Under the pieces are notes generated by a model. It saw only the letters and a list, made by a program, of their open reading frames with translations. It was not told the DNA's origin and searched no databases. Below, one piece after another: positions 1-8,255 of a stretch of 61,590 nucleotides of DNA; position 1 is the first letter of the stretch, and each line of letters opens with the position of its first letter. The DNA is from an uncultured Porphyromonadaceae bacterium (lineage in GTDB: Bacteria > Bacteroidota > Bacteroidia > Bacteroidales > Muribaculaceae), in assembly GCA_947174235.1 (NCBI GenBank), contig CAMWID010000009.1, positions 1 through 61,590 of the forward strand. The letters run 5' to 3'. The position numbers and the translations under genes were made by a program.

Positions 1-64
1 TCATCTCATACTCATTTATCAGGAAACACCTGCCTTAATAACTACATCTCAAAATGATTTACGT

Positions 65-3000
65 ATGAGAAAATTGTTTTTAATCTTGATGACGGTGATT
101 GGCTTCACTCTGGCAGTCTCTGCACAGACCCGCACCTATCACGGCACCGTCATAGATGCGGCTAATAATGAGCCGCTTATCGGAGCCACCATCGTTCCTA
201 TCGGAGGCGGACAGGGAACAGCAGCCGATATTGATGGTAAATTCACACTCACAGTGCCTGAAAATGTTACTCAGGCAAAAATTACTTATGTGGGTTACCA
301 GGACCAGGTAGTAAAACTACAGGACAACATGACAATTCGTCTGACTGCCACTTCCGCAAATCTTGATGACGTCGTTGTCGTTGCCTACGGTACAGCCAAC
401 AAAGAATCATTGACCGGTTCTGTTGCCGTTGTCGGTGCAAAAGAAATTGAAGACCGCCCTGTAACCTCAGTCACAACAGCTCTTGAAGGTAATGCACCCG
501 GTGTCATGGTCAATAACTCTACCACACAGCCCGGTGAGTCCGCTTCAATCCGTGTGAGAGGATTCTCATCTATTAATGGCAGCAACTCGGCTCTTGTCAT
601 AGTGGACGGTTCTGAATATGTGGGAGATATTTCCGCACTAAATCCAAACGACATCGAATCTATGTCGGTTCTTAAGGATGCTGCATCTTGTGCTCTTTAT
701 GGCAACCGTGGTGCAAATGGCGTTGTCCTTATTACAACTAAGAAAGCTAAGAATATCGGAACCATTGATGTAACTCTTCAAATCCGTCAGGGTGTTTATG
801 AAAGAGGTCTGTCTCAATATGACCGCCTTGGTCAGAACGATTGGATGCAGACTGCTTTCAATGCTCAGGTGAACGGTTCTATGACCGCCCAAAAATGGGA
901 CAGACAGACCTCCATCGATTATTGGAGGGATAACTTCATCAGTACTTATACAAAACTAAACATTTATGATGCGGAAAATAACAAAGTGTTTAACCAGCAA
1001 GGCATGTTGGACGCTAAGGTTCTTCCGGGTTATACAGGAGAGGATATGGACTGGTGGAAAGGTGTATCTCGCACAGGCCATCGTCAGGAATATTCCGTAA
1101 GCATGGCAGGAGCCACAGAAAAATTCAATGCGTTTGCCTCTGCCGGTTACTTGAAAGAAAACGGATATGTACTTATGACTGATTTCGAACGATTCAACGG
1201 ACGTGTCAACCTTAATGCAAATCCTGTAAGCTTTTTAAAACTTGGCGTGAATCTAAGTGCAGCCCAAACTGAATCACAAAGAAGTCCGCTTGATCCGGAC
1301 AATTTGGGAGTTACTATCAATCCCTTCTCAATGACTCAGAATAAGGCACCTATCTATCCTTATTATCTACATGACAGCAAAGGAAATATTGTGTATGATG
1401 AGGATACAAATGAACCTGTATGGAATCTCGAGCCATATAACTCTGATGGCAATATAGTATGGAATATCAGGGAAGACCGTCGTAACTTCAGTGTCACACA
1501 ATTGGATGCTTCTGTTTATGGAACTGTCATACTTCCTTATGGTTTCGAAGCAACCGTCAAAGGAGCGATGTTCCGCGACAAGACTGATGAGATGCAGTAT
1601 AATAACAACAAAGTGGGATCTCAGCGAAATGTCGGTTCTCTTTCACAGGCGTTTTACAAAACAAAGACCCACTCTTTCATGCAACAGCTCAACTGGGCGC
1701 ACGACTATGGTATTCATCATGTAGATGTGCTTCTTGATCATGAGAATTATCAATATTCATACGGTTACGTCTACAACCGCAAAAGTGGTCAGCAGCTTGA
1801 AGGCATGATTAATATGAACAATTTCTCCGATATGATGGATATGACTGCATATGAAGTCATGTATAAATCTGAATCATATCTTGGACGCGCACGCTATAAC
1901 TATGACCAAAAATACTTCCTTGAGGCTTCAATCCGTCGTGACGGATCTTCCCGCTTCGCTAAAGAAGACCGTTGGGGAACATTCTGGAGTGCAGGTGCCA
2001 GCTGGATAATTTCGAAGGAAAATTTCATGCAAAACCTTTCTTGGGTCAATTTCTTAAAACTTCGTGCCGCATACGGGTCTGTAGGCAACGATATGTCTGC
2101 AGGATATTATGCTCACTGGGGGCTTTATAATTTCGGATGGGCTCTCGGAGGAAGTACAAACGTACTTGTGCCTTCCCAGCTTGCTCCACACGGAATCAAA
2201 TGGGAGTCGACCAATACTCTTGATGTCGCTCTTGAGGGTTCATTGTTCAACGACAGATTTAATTTCAGCATCGGTTATTACAACAAACGCAACACTGATC
2301 TTCTTTTCTGGAGAACTGCCCCCGGTTCATCAGGTAGCCTCGGCAACCAAGGAACTGATGCACGCGTGCTCCAGAATATCGGGACAATGCAAAATATCGG
2401 TTGGGAACTTCAATTCGGAGTTGATATTATAAGGACACAAGATGTGAAATGGACATTTAATATTGATGCTTCTTTCTTGAAAAACAAGATTATCAAACTT
2501 CCTGACAACCAAAATGTCCCGGGTGATGGTCTTTTCATAGGCAAGAGCCTTTATGAAAGATATACCTATGAGTTTGCAGGTGTAGACCAGCTGACCGGTA
2601 ATTCTTTATATGAGTTCAATCCTCATTCTCCTGATTATTATTACTACGACGAAAACAACAACTGGACATGGGATGAAGAAGCTGCTAATACCGCTGTAGA
2701 AAATGCTAAAAACAATAATGCGTTTGTACAGATAGGAGACAAAATGTATACCACAAACACAGCTTATGCCGGAAGAAAAATAATGGGCACGGCATTGCCA
2801 ACAGTTTATGGGTCATTCGGAACCAATGTCAGCTGGAAGGGTATCAACCTTGGTTTGTTGTTTACGTATAGTCTTGGTGGTAAAGTGTATGATTCCAATT
2901 ATGCAGGTCTCATGTCAATAGGGACTTCCGGTGCGTTTGCACTTCATAAGGATCTTCTGAAATCATGGACAGAAGCTCCTGCAGGAATGACAGAAGATAG

Positions 3001-3316
3001 TCCAAACCGTATTGACCCGAATGGGATCCCGGCATTAAACACAGCTAACAATTCCTATAATAATGCCGGAAGTAGCAGATTCTTGATTACAAACAATTAT
3101 CTGACACTTAAAAATATCAACCTTTCCTATGATTTACCTAAGAATTGGGTGAACACAATGAAACTTCAAAATCTTAATTTAGGTTTTTCTGTCGACAATG
3201 CCTTCATTGCCGCAAAACGTAAAGGTTTGAATCCTCAATACAATTTCAGCGGGGGACAAGGTCAATATTTCGTTCCTTCAAGGGTATATTCTTTCCAACT
3301 GACAGCGAAATTCTAA
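65..3316 (+). CDS. SusC/RagA-family TonB-dependent outer-membrane transporter
   Basis: This 1083-residue protein should be an outer-membrane, TonB-driven importer of oligosaccharides that works with the SusD-like lipoprotein encoded 17 nt downstream. A signal peptide (about residues 1-21) is followed by a carboxypeptidase-like regulatory domain (about 24-100), then the TonB box/plug region with the SusC-type stretch LDDVVVVAYG, the plug motif DGSEYVGDISALNPNDIESM and VLKDAASCALYG. The rest is a beta-barrel ending in an aromatic-rich strand with terminal Phe. Length fits the family. The ATG at 65 gives a normal signal peptide. Only 64 bases lie upstream, so its promoter and any regulator are outside the window. 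No glycosidase follows the pair, so the substrate is unknown and the rest of the locus may lie to the left. Confidence 0.95.
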   Translation: MRKLFLILMTVIGFTLAVSAQTRTYHGTVIDAANNEPLIGATIVPIGGGQGTAADIDGKFTLTVPENVTQAKITYVGYQDQVVKLQDNMTIRLTATSANLDDVVVVAYGTANKESLTGSVAVVGAKEIEDRPVTSVTTALEGNAPGVMVNNSTTQPGESASIRVRGFSSINGSNSALVIVDGSEYVGDISALNPNDIESMSVLKDAASCALYGNRGANGVVLITTKKAKNIGTIDVTLQIRQGVYERGLSQYDRLGQNDWMQTAFNAQVNGSMTAQKWDRQTSIDYWRDNFISTYTKLNIYDAENNKVFNQQGMLDAKVLPGYTGEDMDWWKGVSRTGHRQEYSVSMAGATEKFNAFASAGYLKENGYVLMTDFERFNGRVNLNANPVSFLKLGVNLSAAQTESQRSPLDPDNLGVTINPFSMTQNKAPIYPYYLHDSKGNIVYDEDTNEPVWNLEPYNSDGNIVWNIREDRRNFSVTQLDASVYGTVILPYGFEATVKGAMFRDKTDEMQYNNNKVGSQRNVGSLSQAFYKTKTHSFMQQLNWAHDYGIHHVDVLLDHENYQYSYGYVYNRKSGQQLEGMINMNNFSDMMDMTAYEVMYKSESYLGRARYNYDQKYFLEASIRRDGSSRFAKEDRWGTFWSAGASWIISKENFMQNLSWVNFLKLRAAYGSVGNDMSAGYYAHWGLYNFGWALGGSTNVLVPSQLAPHGIKWESTNTLDVALEGSLFNDRFNFSIGYYNKRNTDLLFWRTAPGSSGSLGNQGTDARVLQNIGTMQNIGWELQFGVDIIRTQDVKWTFNIDASFLKNKIIKLPDNQNVPGDGLFIGKSLYERYTYEFAGVDQLTGNSLYEFNPHSPDYYYYDENNNWTWDEEAANTAVENAKNNNAFVQIGDKMYTTNTAYAGRKIMGTALPTVYGSFGTNVSWKGINLGLLFTYSLGGKVYDSNYAGLMSIGTSGAFALHKDLLKSWTEAPAGMTEDSPNRIDPNGIPALNTANNSYNNAGSSRFLITNNYLTLKNINLSYDLPKNWVNTMKLQNLNLGFSVDNAFIAAKRKGLNPQYNFSGGQGQYFVPSRVYSFQLTAKF

Positions 3317-3333
3317 TTATAAGAACAGAAATT

Positions 3334-5043
3334 ATGAACAAAAAAATTATATATGGAGGGTTCGTATCTCTGGTTACCGCGACAATTTTGTCGTCATGCT
3401 CCGGGGATTATCTTTCCACCGAACCGATTACAAACATCTCAGAATCGCAGGCAAGCGCCACTACTCAGGCTGCACAAATGAGCGTGTATGGTATCGCGCG
3501 CATAATGTATTCTCAGTTATCAACCTCATATCCGCGCGGGTGTAACGGAGAAGCCACTTACACCCAATACGTCAATGAAGTTCTTGGTCCGGACAATTCT
3601 TCATATTTTAATATGGGAGAATGCGGGCGTAACTGGTACACATGGGTGTCGGTAACAGATAAAAACAACACTCGTAATAATGCTATCTGGGATTATTGCT
3701 ACATGATCATATCCCGTGCGAACTCAATTCTTTCTACTATTGGGTCTGCAGAAGGGTCAGAAGCAGAGAAGAAGTGGATCGAGGCTCAATGCCGCACATA
3801 TCGTGCCCATGGTTATATCCATGCGCTTCAATGGTTCGCTCCCCGCTGGCAGGACAGTAACAATGGTGAAGCCTATGCTGTAATTCTTAGGACAGAGCCC
3901 GGAACAGGGGAAGCGCCTCTGGGCACCATGAATCAGATTCTTGATCTCATATACGACGATCTCAACACTGCTATAACTCTCTATGGAGAAAGTGGAAACA
4001 ACCGTACGGAAATCTGGCAACCGGACATTGAAATAGCGTATGGTCTTCTGGCTCGTGCCGCTATGATCAAGAATGATTGGACTACGGCAAAAAATGCAGC
4101 TCATTCAGCACGTCAAGGTTATTCTGTGGCTTCAAATGCAGATTATATGGGAGGTTTTATTTTTGAAACCGACGACTGCATGTGGACTAACTGGGATAAC
4201 GACATTTATTGGTCAACATATGGAGCCTGGTTCTCTTGCAATGGATCTTATCCCTCAAACTGGGGAAGAGGATTTGCAATCAATATTGATCTCTATAGAC
4301 AACTTGATGCCAATGATATCCGTCGTCAATGTTTCTTTACTCCGGATAAAGCTGTTGAAGTGGCTAAAATTACCGGATATGAAAGTGTGGCATCTTTCAC
4401 CGAGGCTGATTTCTGGAATCAAAACAACACTACTACAGGAACTGTAGACTGTGCTGCAGGCGGACTTTCGAAACTGGCTGAAGGTTTTGTGAAATATGCT
4501 TGCAATAATAATCCTGTAAGCAATCAAGTCACTTCTCTTCCTTATACCATGGTAGGAGGCACAGCTCCCACAAGCATGCAGCTTGGGGCACAAGTGAAAA
4601 TGTGGAGTATCGGACAGGGAGGTACCTACTGCGACTCCAAATACCCATGGATGAGAGCTACAGAAATGATATTGACCGAAGCTGAGGCAGCATATATGGC
4701 TGGTGATTCAAATACAGCAAAGAACTGTCTTATGGAGGTGAATTCACTTCGCATACCCGGATATGTAGCTCCTGATGGAGAAGCCCTTCTCGAAGCTATC
4801 CGTTTATGCCGTCGCATTGAACTTTGGGGCGAAGGTCACAACTGGGCTGATTTCAAACGCTGGAATATCGCCGCCGAGGAACGAGCTTTTGAAGCAGGTG
4901 TGGTAACTTCAGGAAATACTCCTGCAACTTACGCATCACGCCATGAGCCTTCCGCCGCCAATGGCTGGCGTTTGGCAATCCCACAATCAGAATCAGATTT
5001 CAACCCTGCTTTTGATAGGAAACTCCTGAATTATAAAGAATAA
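3334..5043 (+). CDS. SusD/RagB-family nutrient-binding outer-membrane lipoprotein
   Basis: This 569-residue lipoprotein is the surface glycan-binding partner of the upstream SusC-like transporter. The N-terminus has a type II signal with lipobox ILSSC, so Cys22 should be lipidated. The body shows SusD/RagB features: an N-terminal region with repeated helices, the stretch IWDYCYMIISRANSIL typical of the tetratricopeptide core, and a C-terminal region with RATEMILTEAEAAYMAG and RRIELWGEGHNWADFKRWN, which is diagnostic of the family. The gene is 17 nt after susC and must be co-transcribed. Two hairpins follow it, the second a good intrinsic terminator. Ligand specificity cannot be read from the sequence. 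Confidence 0.95.
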   Translation: MNKKIIYGGFVSLVTATILSSCSGDYLSTEPITNISESQASATTQAAQMSVYGIARIMYSQLSTSYPRGCNGEATYTQYVNEVLGPDNSSYFNMGECGRNWYTWVSVTDKNNTRNNAIWDYCYMIISRANSILSTIGSAEGSEAEKKWIEAQCRTYRAHGYIHALQWFAPRWQDSNNGEAYAVILRTEPGTGEAPLGTMNQILDLIYDDLNTAITLYGESGNNRTEIWQPDIEIAYGLLARAAMIKNDWTTAKNAAHSARQGYSVASNADYMGGFIFETDDCMWTNWDNDIYWSTYGAWFSCNGSYPSNWGRGFAINIDLYRQLDANDIRRQCFFTPDKAVEVAKITGYESVASFTEADFWNQNNTTTGTVDCAAGGLSKLAEGFVKYACNNNPVSNQVTSLPYTMVGGTAPTSMQLGAQVKMWSIGQGGTYCDSKYPWMRATEMILTEAEAAYMAGDSNTAKNCLMEVNSLRIPGYVAPDGEALLEAIRLCRRIELWGEGHNWADFKRWNIAAEERAFEAGVVTSGNTPATYASRHEPSAANGWRLAIPQSESDFNPAFDRKLLNYKE

Positions 5044-5052
5044 TAATTCTGT

Positions 5053-5094
5053 AAATAGTCCGCAACTTTCGCAAGCGAAAAGTTGTGGACTATT
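5053..5094 (+). terminator. Inverted repeat just after the susD-like gene
   Basis: Near-perfect inverted repeat with outer arms AATAGTCC/GGACTATT and inner arms built on CAACTTTCGC and GCGAAAAGTTG. It starts about 10 nt after the susD stop. There is no T-run directly after it, so it may protect the mRNA 3' end rather than terminate alone; a second hairpin follows at 5136. Confidence 0.6.
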
Positions 5095-5135
5095 TAATTG
5101 AGTTTGCGAAACTTAAGTTAAGCATAAAATTCAAT

Positions 5136-5171
5136 AAAAAGGTGCGCTCTTTTGTATGGCGCACCTTTTTT
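5136..5171 (+). terminator. Rho-independent terminator of the first susCD operon
   Basis: A-run, then stem GGTGCGC / GCGCACC (7 bp) with an 11-nt loop, then a six-T run. The A-run pairs with the T-run and lengthens the stem. It lies about 90 nt after the susD stop. Confidence 0.85.
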
Positions 5172-5352
5172 CATCTAATATATTGAAATACCCGTAAGTA
5201 CCTACGTAAAATAAATGTTCTTATAATTACCCTATAGAGATGAATGACTTTATACATTGCCAAAATATCCGGCTGGCATTTATTCATTATTTTTGTAGAA
5301 GCCTATTTGTTTTATGAAGGCAAACATCAGCAAATATAGAACATTTCAATCA

Positions 5353-5384
5353 GTTGTCATTTACAACCGTTTGTTGTATATTTG
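5353..5384 (+). promoter_or_regulatory. Bacteroidota-type promoter of the AAA-ATPase gene
   Basis: TTG at 5354-5356, then 20 bp, then the -7 box TATATTTG at 5377-5384. This matches the TTTG-N19/20-TAnnTTTG consensus of the Bacteroidota housekeeping sigma factor. Transcription should start near 5391, about 12 nt before the ATG, so the leader would be very short. The stretch 5172-5352 shows nothing else. Confidence 0.6.
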
Positions 5385-5403
5385 CAAATAAAATGCTAAG
5401 GAT

Positions 5404-6960
5404 ATGGAAAGACAGGCAAGATATGGCGTAGGCGAACAGTCGTTTGAAGTCATGAGAACAGGGGATTTTAACTATGTTGATAAAACCCGATATATCGAAT
5501 ATATTCTTAAGGGAGGACAATACTTCTTCCTTGGGCGCCCGCGCCGTTTCGGCAAAAGTCTTTTCCTGTCAACACTCAAAAATTTCTTTATAGGGAAACG
5601 GGAGCTCTTCAAAGGACTCTACGCCGACACCATGGATTGGAAATGGGAGCCTTATCCGGTGTTATACCTCGACCTTAATGTGGGGTATTATTCCAAACCG
5701 GAAAATCTTGATGAAAGATTAAGTGCCACCCTTAGGAATTGGGAAGATCAATACGGTCTTGAGCATGTTGATTCCGAGCCGAGCATAAGAATGGAGTCCA
5801 TAATCAAGAATCTATATGAAATGACCGGCAAAGGGGTCGTCATACTGGTTGATGAATATGACAAACCTCTTGTCCATAATCTCAACAATCCAAATTTATT
5901 TGAAATATTCCGTAAAAAATTGGCTTCATTTTATTCCAATTTCAAGAGCAGTGCGGACTATATCAGGCTTGTCTTCCTCACCGGGGTCAGCCGATTCGGT
6001 CATCTCTCCATATTCTCAGGTCTGAACAACATAGCCGACATATCGTTTGACGACCGCTACAGTGCAATATGCGGGATCTCGGAAAATGAACTGAAAGAAA
6101 ATTTCAAAGAAGGGATCGCCGCGATTGCCCGGAAAGCATTGAAAGAATATGGCGAAATAGAAAATGACTTGAAGAGGTGGTATGACGGGTATCGTTTTTC
6201 CGGGAATGGAATAGATATGTATAATCCATTCTCTATTGTAAGCGCCATGGATAAAGAGGAAATCAGGAATTACTGGATATATTCCGGTCAGGCAACCTTA
6301 CTTGCCAATCAACTGATCCGTTTCAATGTGAACCTTGAAGACATAATCAATGCGAAATGTTCTCTTACAGAACTTATGGTCATAGATCTTGACAATCCAA
6401 GTCCGCTTGCATTACTTTATCAGACAGGCTATCTCACTATCAAAGATTTTAATCCGAAACGAAATATTTATCGCCTCGGGATTCCTAATGAGGAAGTCAA
6501 TGAAGGTTTCCTCTCCTTCCTTTTGCCATATTATGCCAACCTTCGAAATAAAAATTCCATGGTATTGGTATATAATATGATCGATGATTTGAATTGCGGA
6601 GAGGTCGATAAGTTTATGTCTGAGCTGACAAGCATGTTCGCGTCCGTATCATACGAAATGAACATGGGAAGCGAACAGAATCTTCATAATGCACTTCTGA
6701 TTTTAATGAAACTGATGAGTCTTGAGGTAGCTACAGAATTTCGCACATCCAATGGCAGGATAGATCTGTTTATCAAAACCGACAAATATTTATATATTAT
6801 AGAGTTGAAACTCGACAAATCCGCCAGGGAGGCATTGAATCAGATCAATGAAAAGAATTATGCGTTGCCGTTTGCTGCCGACGGAAGGAAAGTTATAAAG
6901 ATCGGCATAAATTTTTCTACAAAGACCCGCACTATTTCTGAATGGGAAATGGAACAATAA
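5404..6960 (+). CDS. AAA-ATPase-like protein with C-terminal PD-(D/E)XK nuclease-like domain
   Basis: A 518-residue protein of the AAA-ATPase_like (PF09820-type) plus PDDEXK_9-type family, which is abundant and multi-copy in Bacteroidales. The N-terminus carries the family signature FNYVDKTRYIE. A Walker A-like segment GRPRRFGKSLFLS lies near residues 47-60 and a Walker B VVILVDEYDKPL near 146-157. The C-terminal region has GRIDLF followed by YIIELKLD near residues 450-475, which fits the D...ExK core of PD-(D/E)XK nucleases. The function of the family is not established; roles in defence, transposition or regulation have been suggested. It has its own promoter and no partner gene. Start: ATG at 5404, the first after the promoter. 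Confidence 0.85.
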   Translation: MERQARYGVGEQSFEVMRTGDFNYVDKTRYIEYILKGGQYFFLGRPRRFGKSLFLSTLKNFFIGKRELFKGLYADTMDWKWEPYPVLYLDLNVGYYSKPENLDERLSATLRNWEDQYGLEHVDSEPSIRMESIIKNLYEMTGKGVVILVDEYDKPLVHNLNNPNLFEIFRKKLASFYSNFKSSADYIRLVFLTGVSRFGHLSIFSGLNNIADISFDDRYSAICGISENELKENFKEGIAAIARKALKEYGEIENDLKRWYDGYRFSGNGIDMYNPFSIVSAMDKEEIRNYWIYSGQATLLANQLIRFNVNLEDIINAKCSLTELMVIDLDNPSPLALLYQTGYLTIKDFNPKRNIYRLGIPNEEVNEGFLSFLLPYYANLRNKNSMVLVYNMIDDLNCGEVDKFMSELTSMFASVSYEMNMGSEQNLHNALLILMKLMSLEVATEFRTSNGRIDLFIKTDKYLYIIELKLDKSAREALNQINEKNYALPFAADGRKVIKIGINFSTKTRTISEWEMEQ

Positions 6961-7008
6961 GCAAACCACGGCGATCAATAGACAAATACCTGACACGCTT
7001 TTAAGATG

Positions 7009-7040
7009 TTTGCGTGAGTCAAAGTTTTTTTGTAACTTTG
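7009..7040 (+). promoter_or_regulatory. Promoter of rpmE2 (L31 type B)
   Basis: TTTG at 7009-7012, exactly 20 bp, then TAACTTTG at 7033-7040, a full match to the Bacteroidota consensus. Expected start near 7047 gives a leader of about 60 nt before the ribosomal protein gene. Confidence 0.75.
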
Positions 7041-7043
7041 CAC

Positions 7044-7078
7044 GCCAATTGACGGGATCGCGACCTGTCAAGCCAATT
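7044..7078 (+). promoter_or_regulatory. Hairpin in the L31 mRNA leader, candidate autoregulatory site
   Basis: The predicted 5' leader contains stem TGACGGG (7050-7056) / CCTGTCA (7064-7070), 7 bp with one G-U pair, loop ATCGCGA. It is flanked by a direct repeat GCCAATT (7044-7050 and 7072-7078). Ribosomal protein leaders are often bound by their own product. That role here is an inference from position only. Confidence 0.4.
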
Positions 7079-7109
7079 AAAACAATACTTAAAACTGCAG
7101 AAAATTAGT

Positions 7110-7364
7110 ATGAAAGCTAAAATTCATCCCGAAAATTACCGTGAGGTGGTTTTCAAAGACATGTCAAACGAAGAGATCTTCATCACTCGTTCGACTGTGG
7201 CAACTCGTGAGACTATCGAAATCGACGGCAAGGAATATCCCCTTGTAAAGCTCGAGATCACTTCTTCTTCTCACCCCTTCTTCACAGGCAAACAGAAACT
7301 CGTCGACACCGCTGGTCGCGTCGACAAATTCCGCAGCCGCTACGGCAACCGTACAAAGAAGTAA
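7110..7364 (+). CDS. rpmE2: 50S ribosomal protein L31 type B
   Basis: This 84-residue protein is recognisable as the type B form of L31. It starts [19 protein letters not shown] and has the central block [23 protein letters not shown], ending in a basic tail RYGNRTKK. Unlike type A L31 it has no CxxC zinc-binding cysteines: there is no Cys in the protein. It sits in the large ribosomal subunit near the central protuberance. It is monocistronic, with its own strong promoter, a short structured leader and a shared terminator against the convergent ruvX gene. In many bacteria the zinc-free form is a paralogue used under zinc limitation; in Bacteroidota type B is usually the only L31, so a zinc link is not implied. 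Confidence 0.95.
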   Translation: MKAKIHPENYREVVFKDMSNEEIFITRSTVATRETIEIDGKEYPLVKLEITSSSHPFFTGKQKLVDTAGRVDKFRSRYGNRTKK

Positions 7365-7387
7365 TTGCCACAAAACCACAGGCAATG

Positions 7388-7424
7388 ACGCCGGAATTCA
7401 TGACGATGGATTCCGGCGTTTTTT
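7388..7424 (+). terminator. Bidirectional terminator between rpmE2 and ruvX
   Basis: Stem ACGCCGGAAT / ATTCCGGCGT (10 bp, perfect) with a 12-nt loop and a run of six T. It lies between two convergent genes, 23 nt after the L31 stop and 13 nt from the ruvX stop, and could serve both. Confidence 0.85.
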
Positions 7425-7436
7425 ATACCGGTATGT

Positions 7437-7862
7437 TCACCGACAAGAATACGAATCGGAATCAAGATAGGAAGTGAGAATCAGGACTGCAGCCATCTCA
7501 TCTGCCCTACCCTTCTCCTGACGTTGCTTCTTTGAAAAACCTCCGGCAAGCATCTCCCTGTGGGCGATTGAAGATGTAAACCTCTCATCCACCATTACAA
7601 CCGGTTTATCAGGCAATTCTTTCTTTAGCCTATTTAAAAACGGTGCAATATATCTCATGCTCTCACTGGGATTGCCATGCATGTCGCGGGGCTCGCCCAC
7701 TATTATCCTGTCTACCTCCTCACGAGAACAGTAATCTTTCAAGAAATGCATAAGGTCGCATGTACGCACCGTCGGCAATCCGTTGGCACTGATCTGCAGA
7801 ATATCTGTCACGGCAATTCCACACCGTTTCCTGCCATAGTCTATCGCGAGCAATCTTCCCAT
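7437..7862 (-). CDS. ruvX: Putative pre-16S rRNA nuclease / Holliday-junction resolvase-like protein (YqgF)
   Basis: 141 residues from the chosen ATG at 7862. RuvX/YqgF is an RNase H-fold protein, essential in many bacteria, that matures the 16S rRNA 5' end; the older name is putative Holliday junction resolvase. The protein opens MGRLLAIDYGRKRCGIAVTD, with the first catalytic Asp in AIDYG, then VGEPRDMHGN, then VDERFTS with the conserved Glu, and the final Asp in KGRADEMAAVLIL. These are the expected acidic active-site residues. An in-frame ATG 84 nt further upstream would add 28 residues with no family match, so the internal start is preferred. A TAAATTTG box on the minus strand (7951-7944) could be its promoter. 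It is convergent with rpmE2. Confidence 0.9.
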   Translation of the reverse strand: MGRLLAIDYGRKRCGIAVTDILQISANGLPTVRTCDLMHFLKDYCSREEVDRIIVGEPRDMHGNPSESMRYIAPFLNRLKKELPDKPVVMVDERFTSSIAHREMLAGGFSKKQRQEKGRADEMAAVLILTSYLDSDSYSCR

Positions 7863-8137
7863 GCAAAGAAATCTAATAATTAAATTGTTAAAAGGTTGGT
7901 TGACAAATATTGGACAACACACCCTTGACCTGTTATTTTCTGACAAATTTAGATATTATATAACAGATCTGACGATTCATTAACAGTTTTTAACCACATC
8001 AAAGTTTTAAGCTCGGTTCATCCCTTATTTTTAACCTTCCACACTACATATGAACCTATATGCCGAATTTGTTTGTTATTCCTACGCTGTCGTAATAATT
8101 TTGCATCGGTAAAACATCATCCGCCTCTGAGGCGACA
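7863..8137. other. Intergenic region between ruvX and the efflux operon
   Basis: Contains the presumed ruvX promoter box on the minus strand (TAAATTTG, 7951-7944). On the plus strand there is an imperfect -7-like sequence near 8095-8104 and a small hairpin CGCCT-CTG-AGGCG (about 8122-8134) that leads into the folded leader at 8138-8210. No small gene was recognised. Confidence 0.4.
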
Positions 8138-8210
8138 TTGAAGTTGTTTTAACCTTTTTCAAAGATTGGAAAAGGCGCTTCCGAAAAATAAAAAGCTTTG
8201 ACAACTTCAA
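8138..8210 (+). promoter_or_regulatory. Folded 5' leader before the efflux operon
   Basis: Perfect 10-bp closing stem TTGAAGTTGT (8138-8147) / ACAACTTCAA (8201-8210) enclosing about 53 nt. Inside are a second hairpin, CCTTTTTC with GGAAAAGG (about 8153-8175, one bulge), and a weaker GCTT/AAGC pairing. A closing stem with two inner arms looks like a structured RNA leader. It ends 45 nt before the tolC-like ATG. No known riboswitch class was recognised. Confidence 0.45.
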
Positions 8211-8255
8211 TTTGCGTAAAAAGTTTAACCATGTTTATTTTCAAACAATCATACA

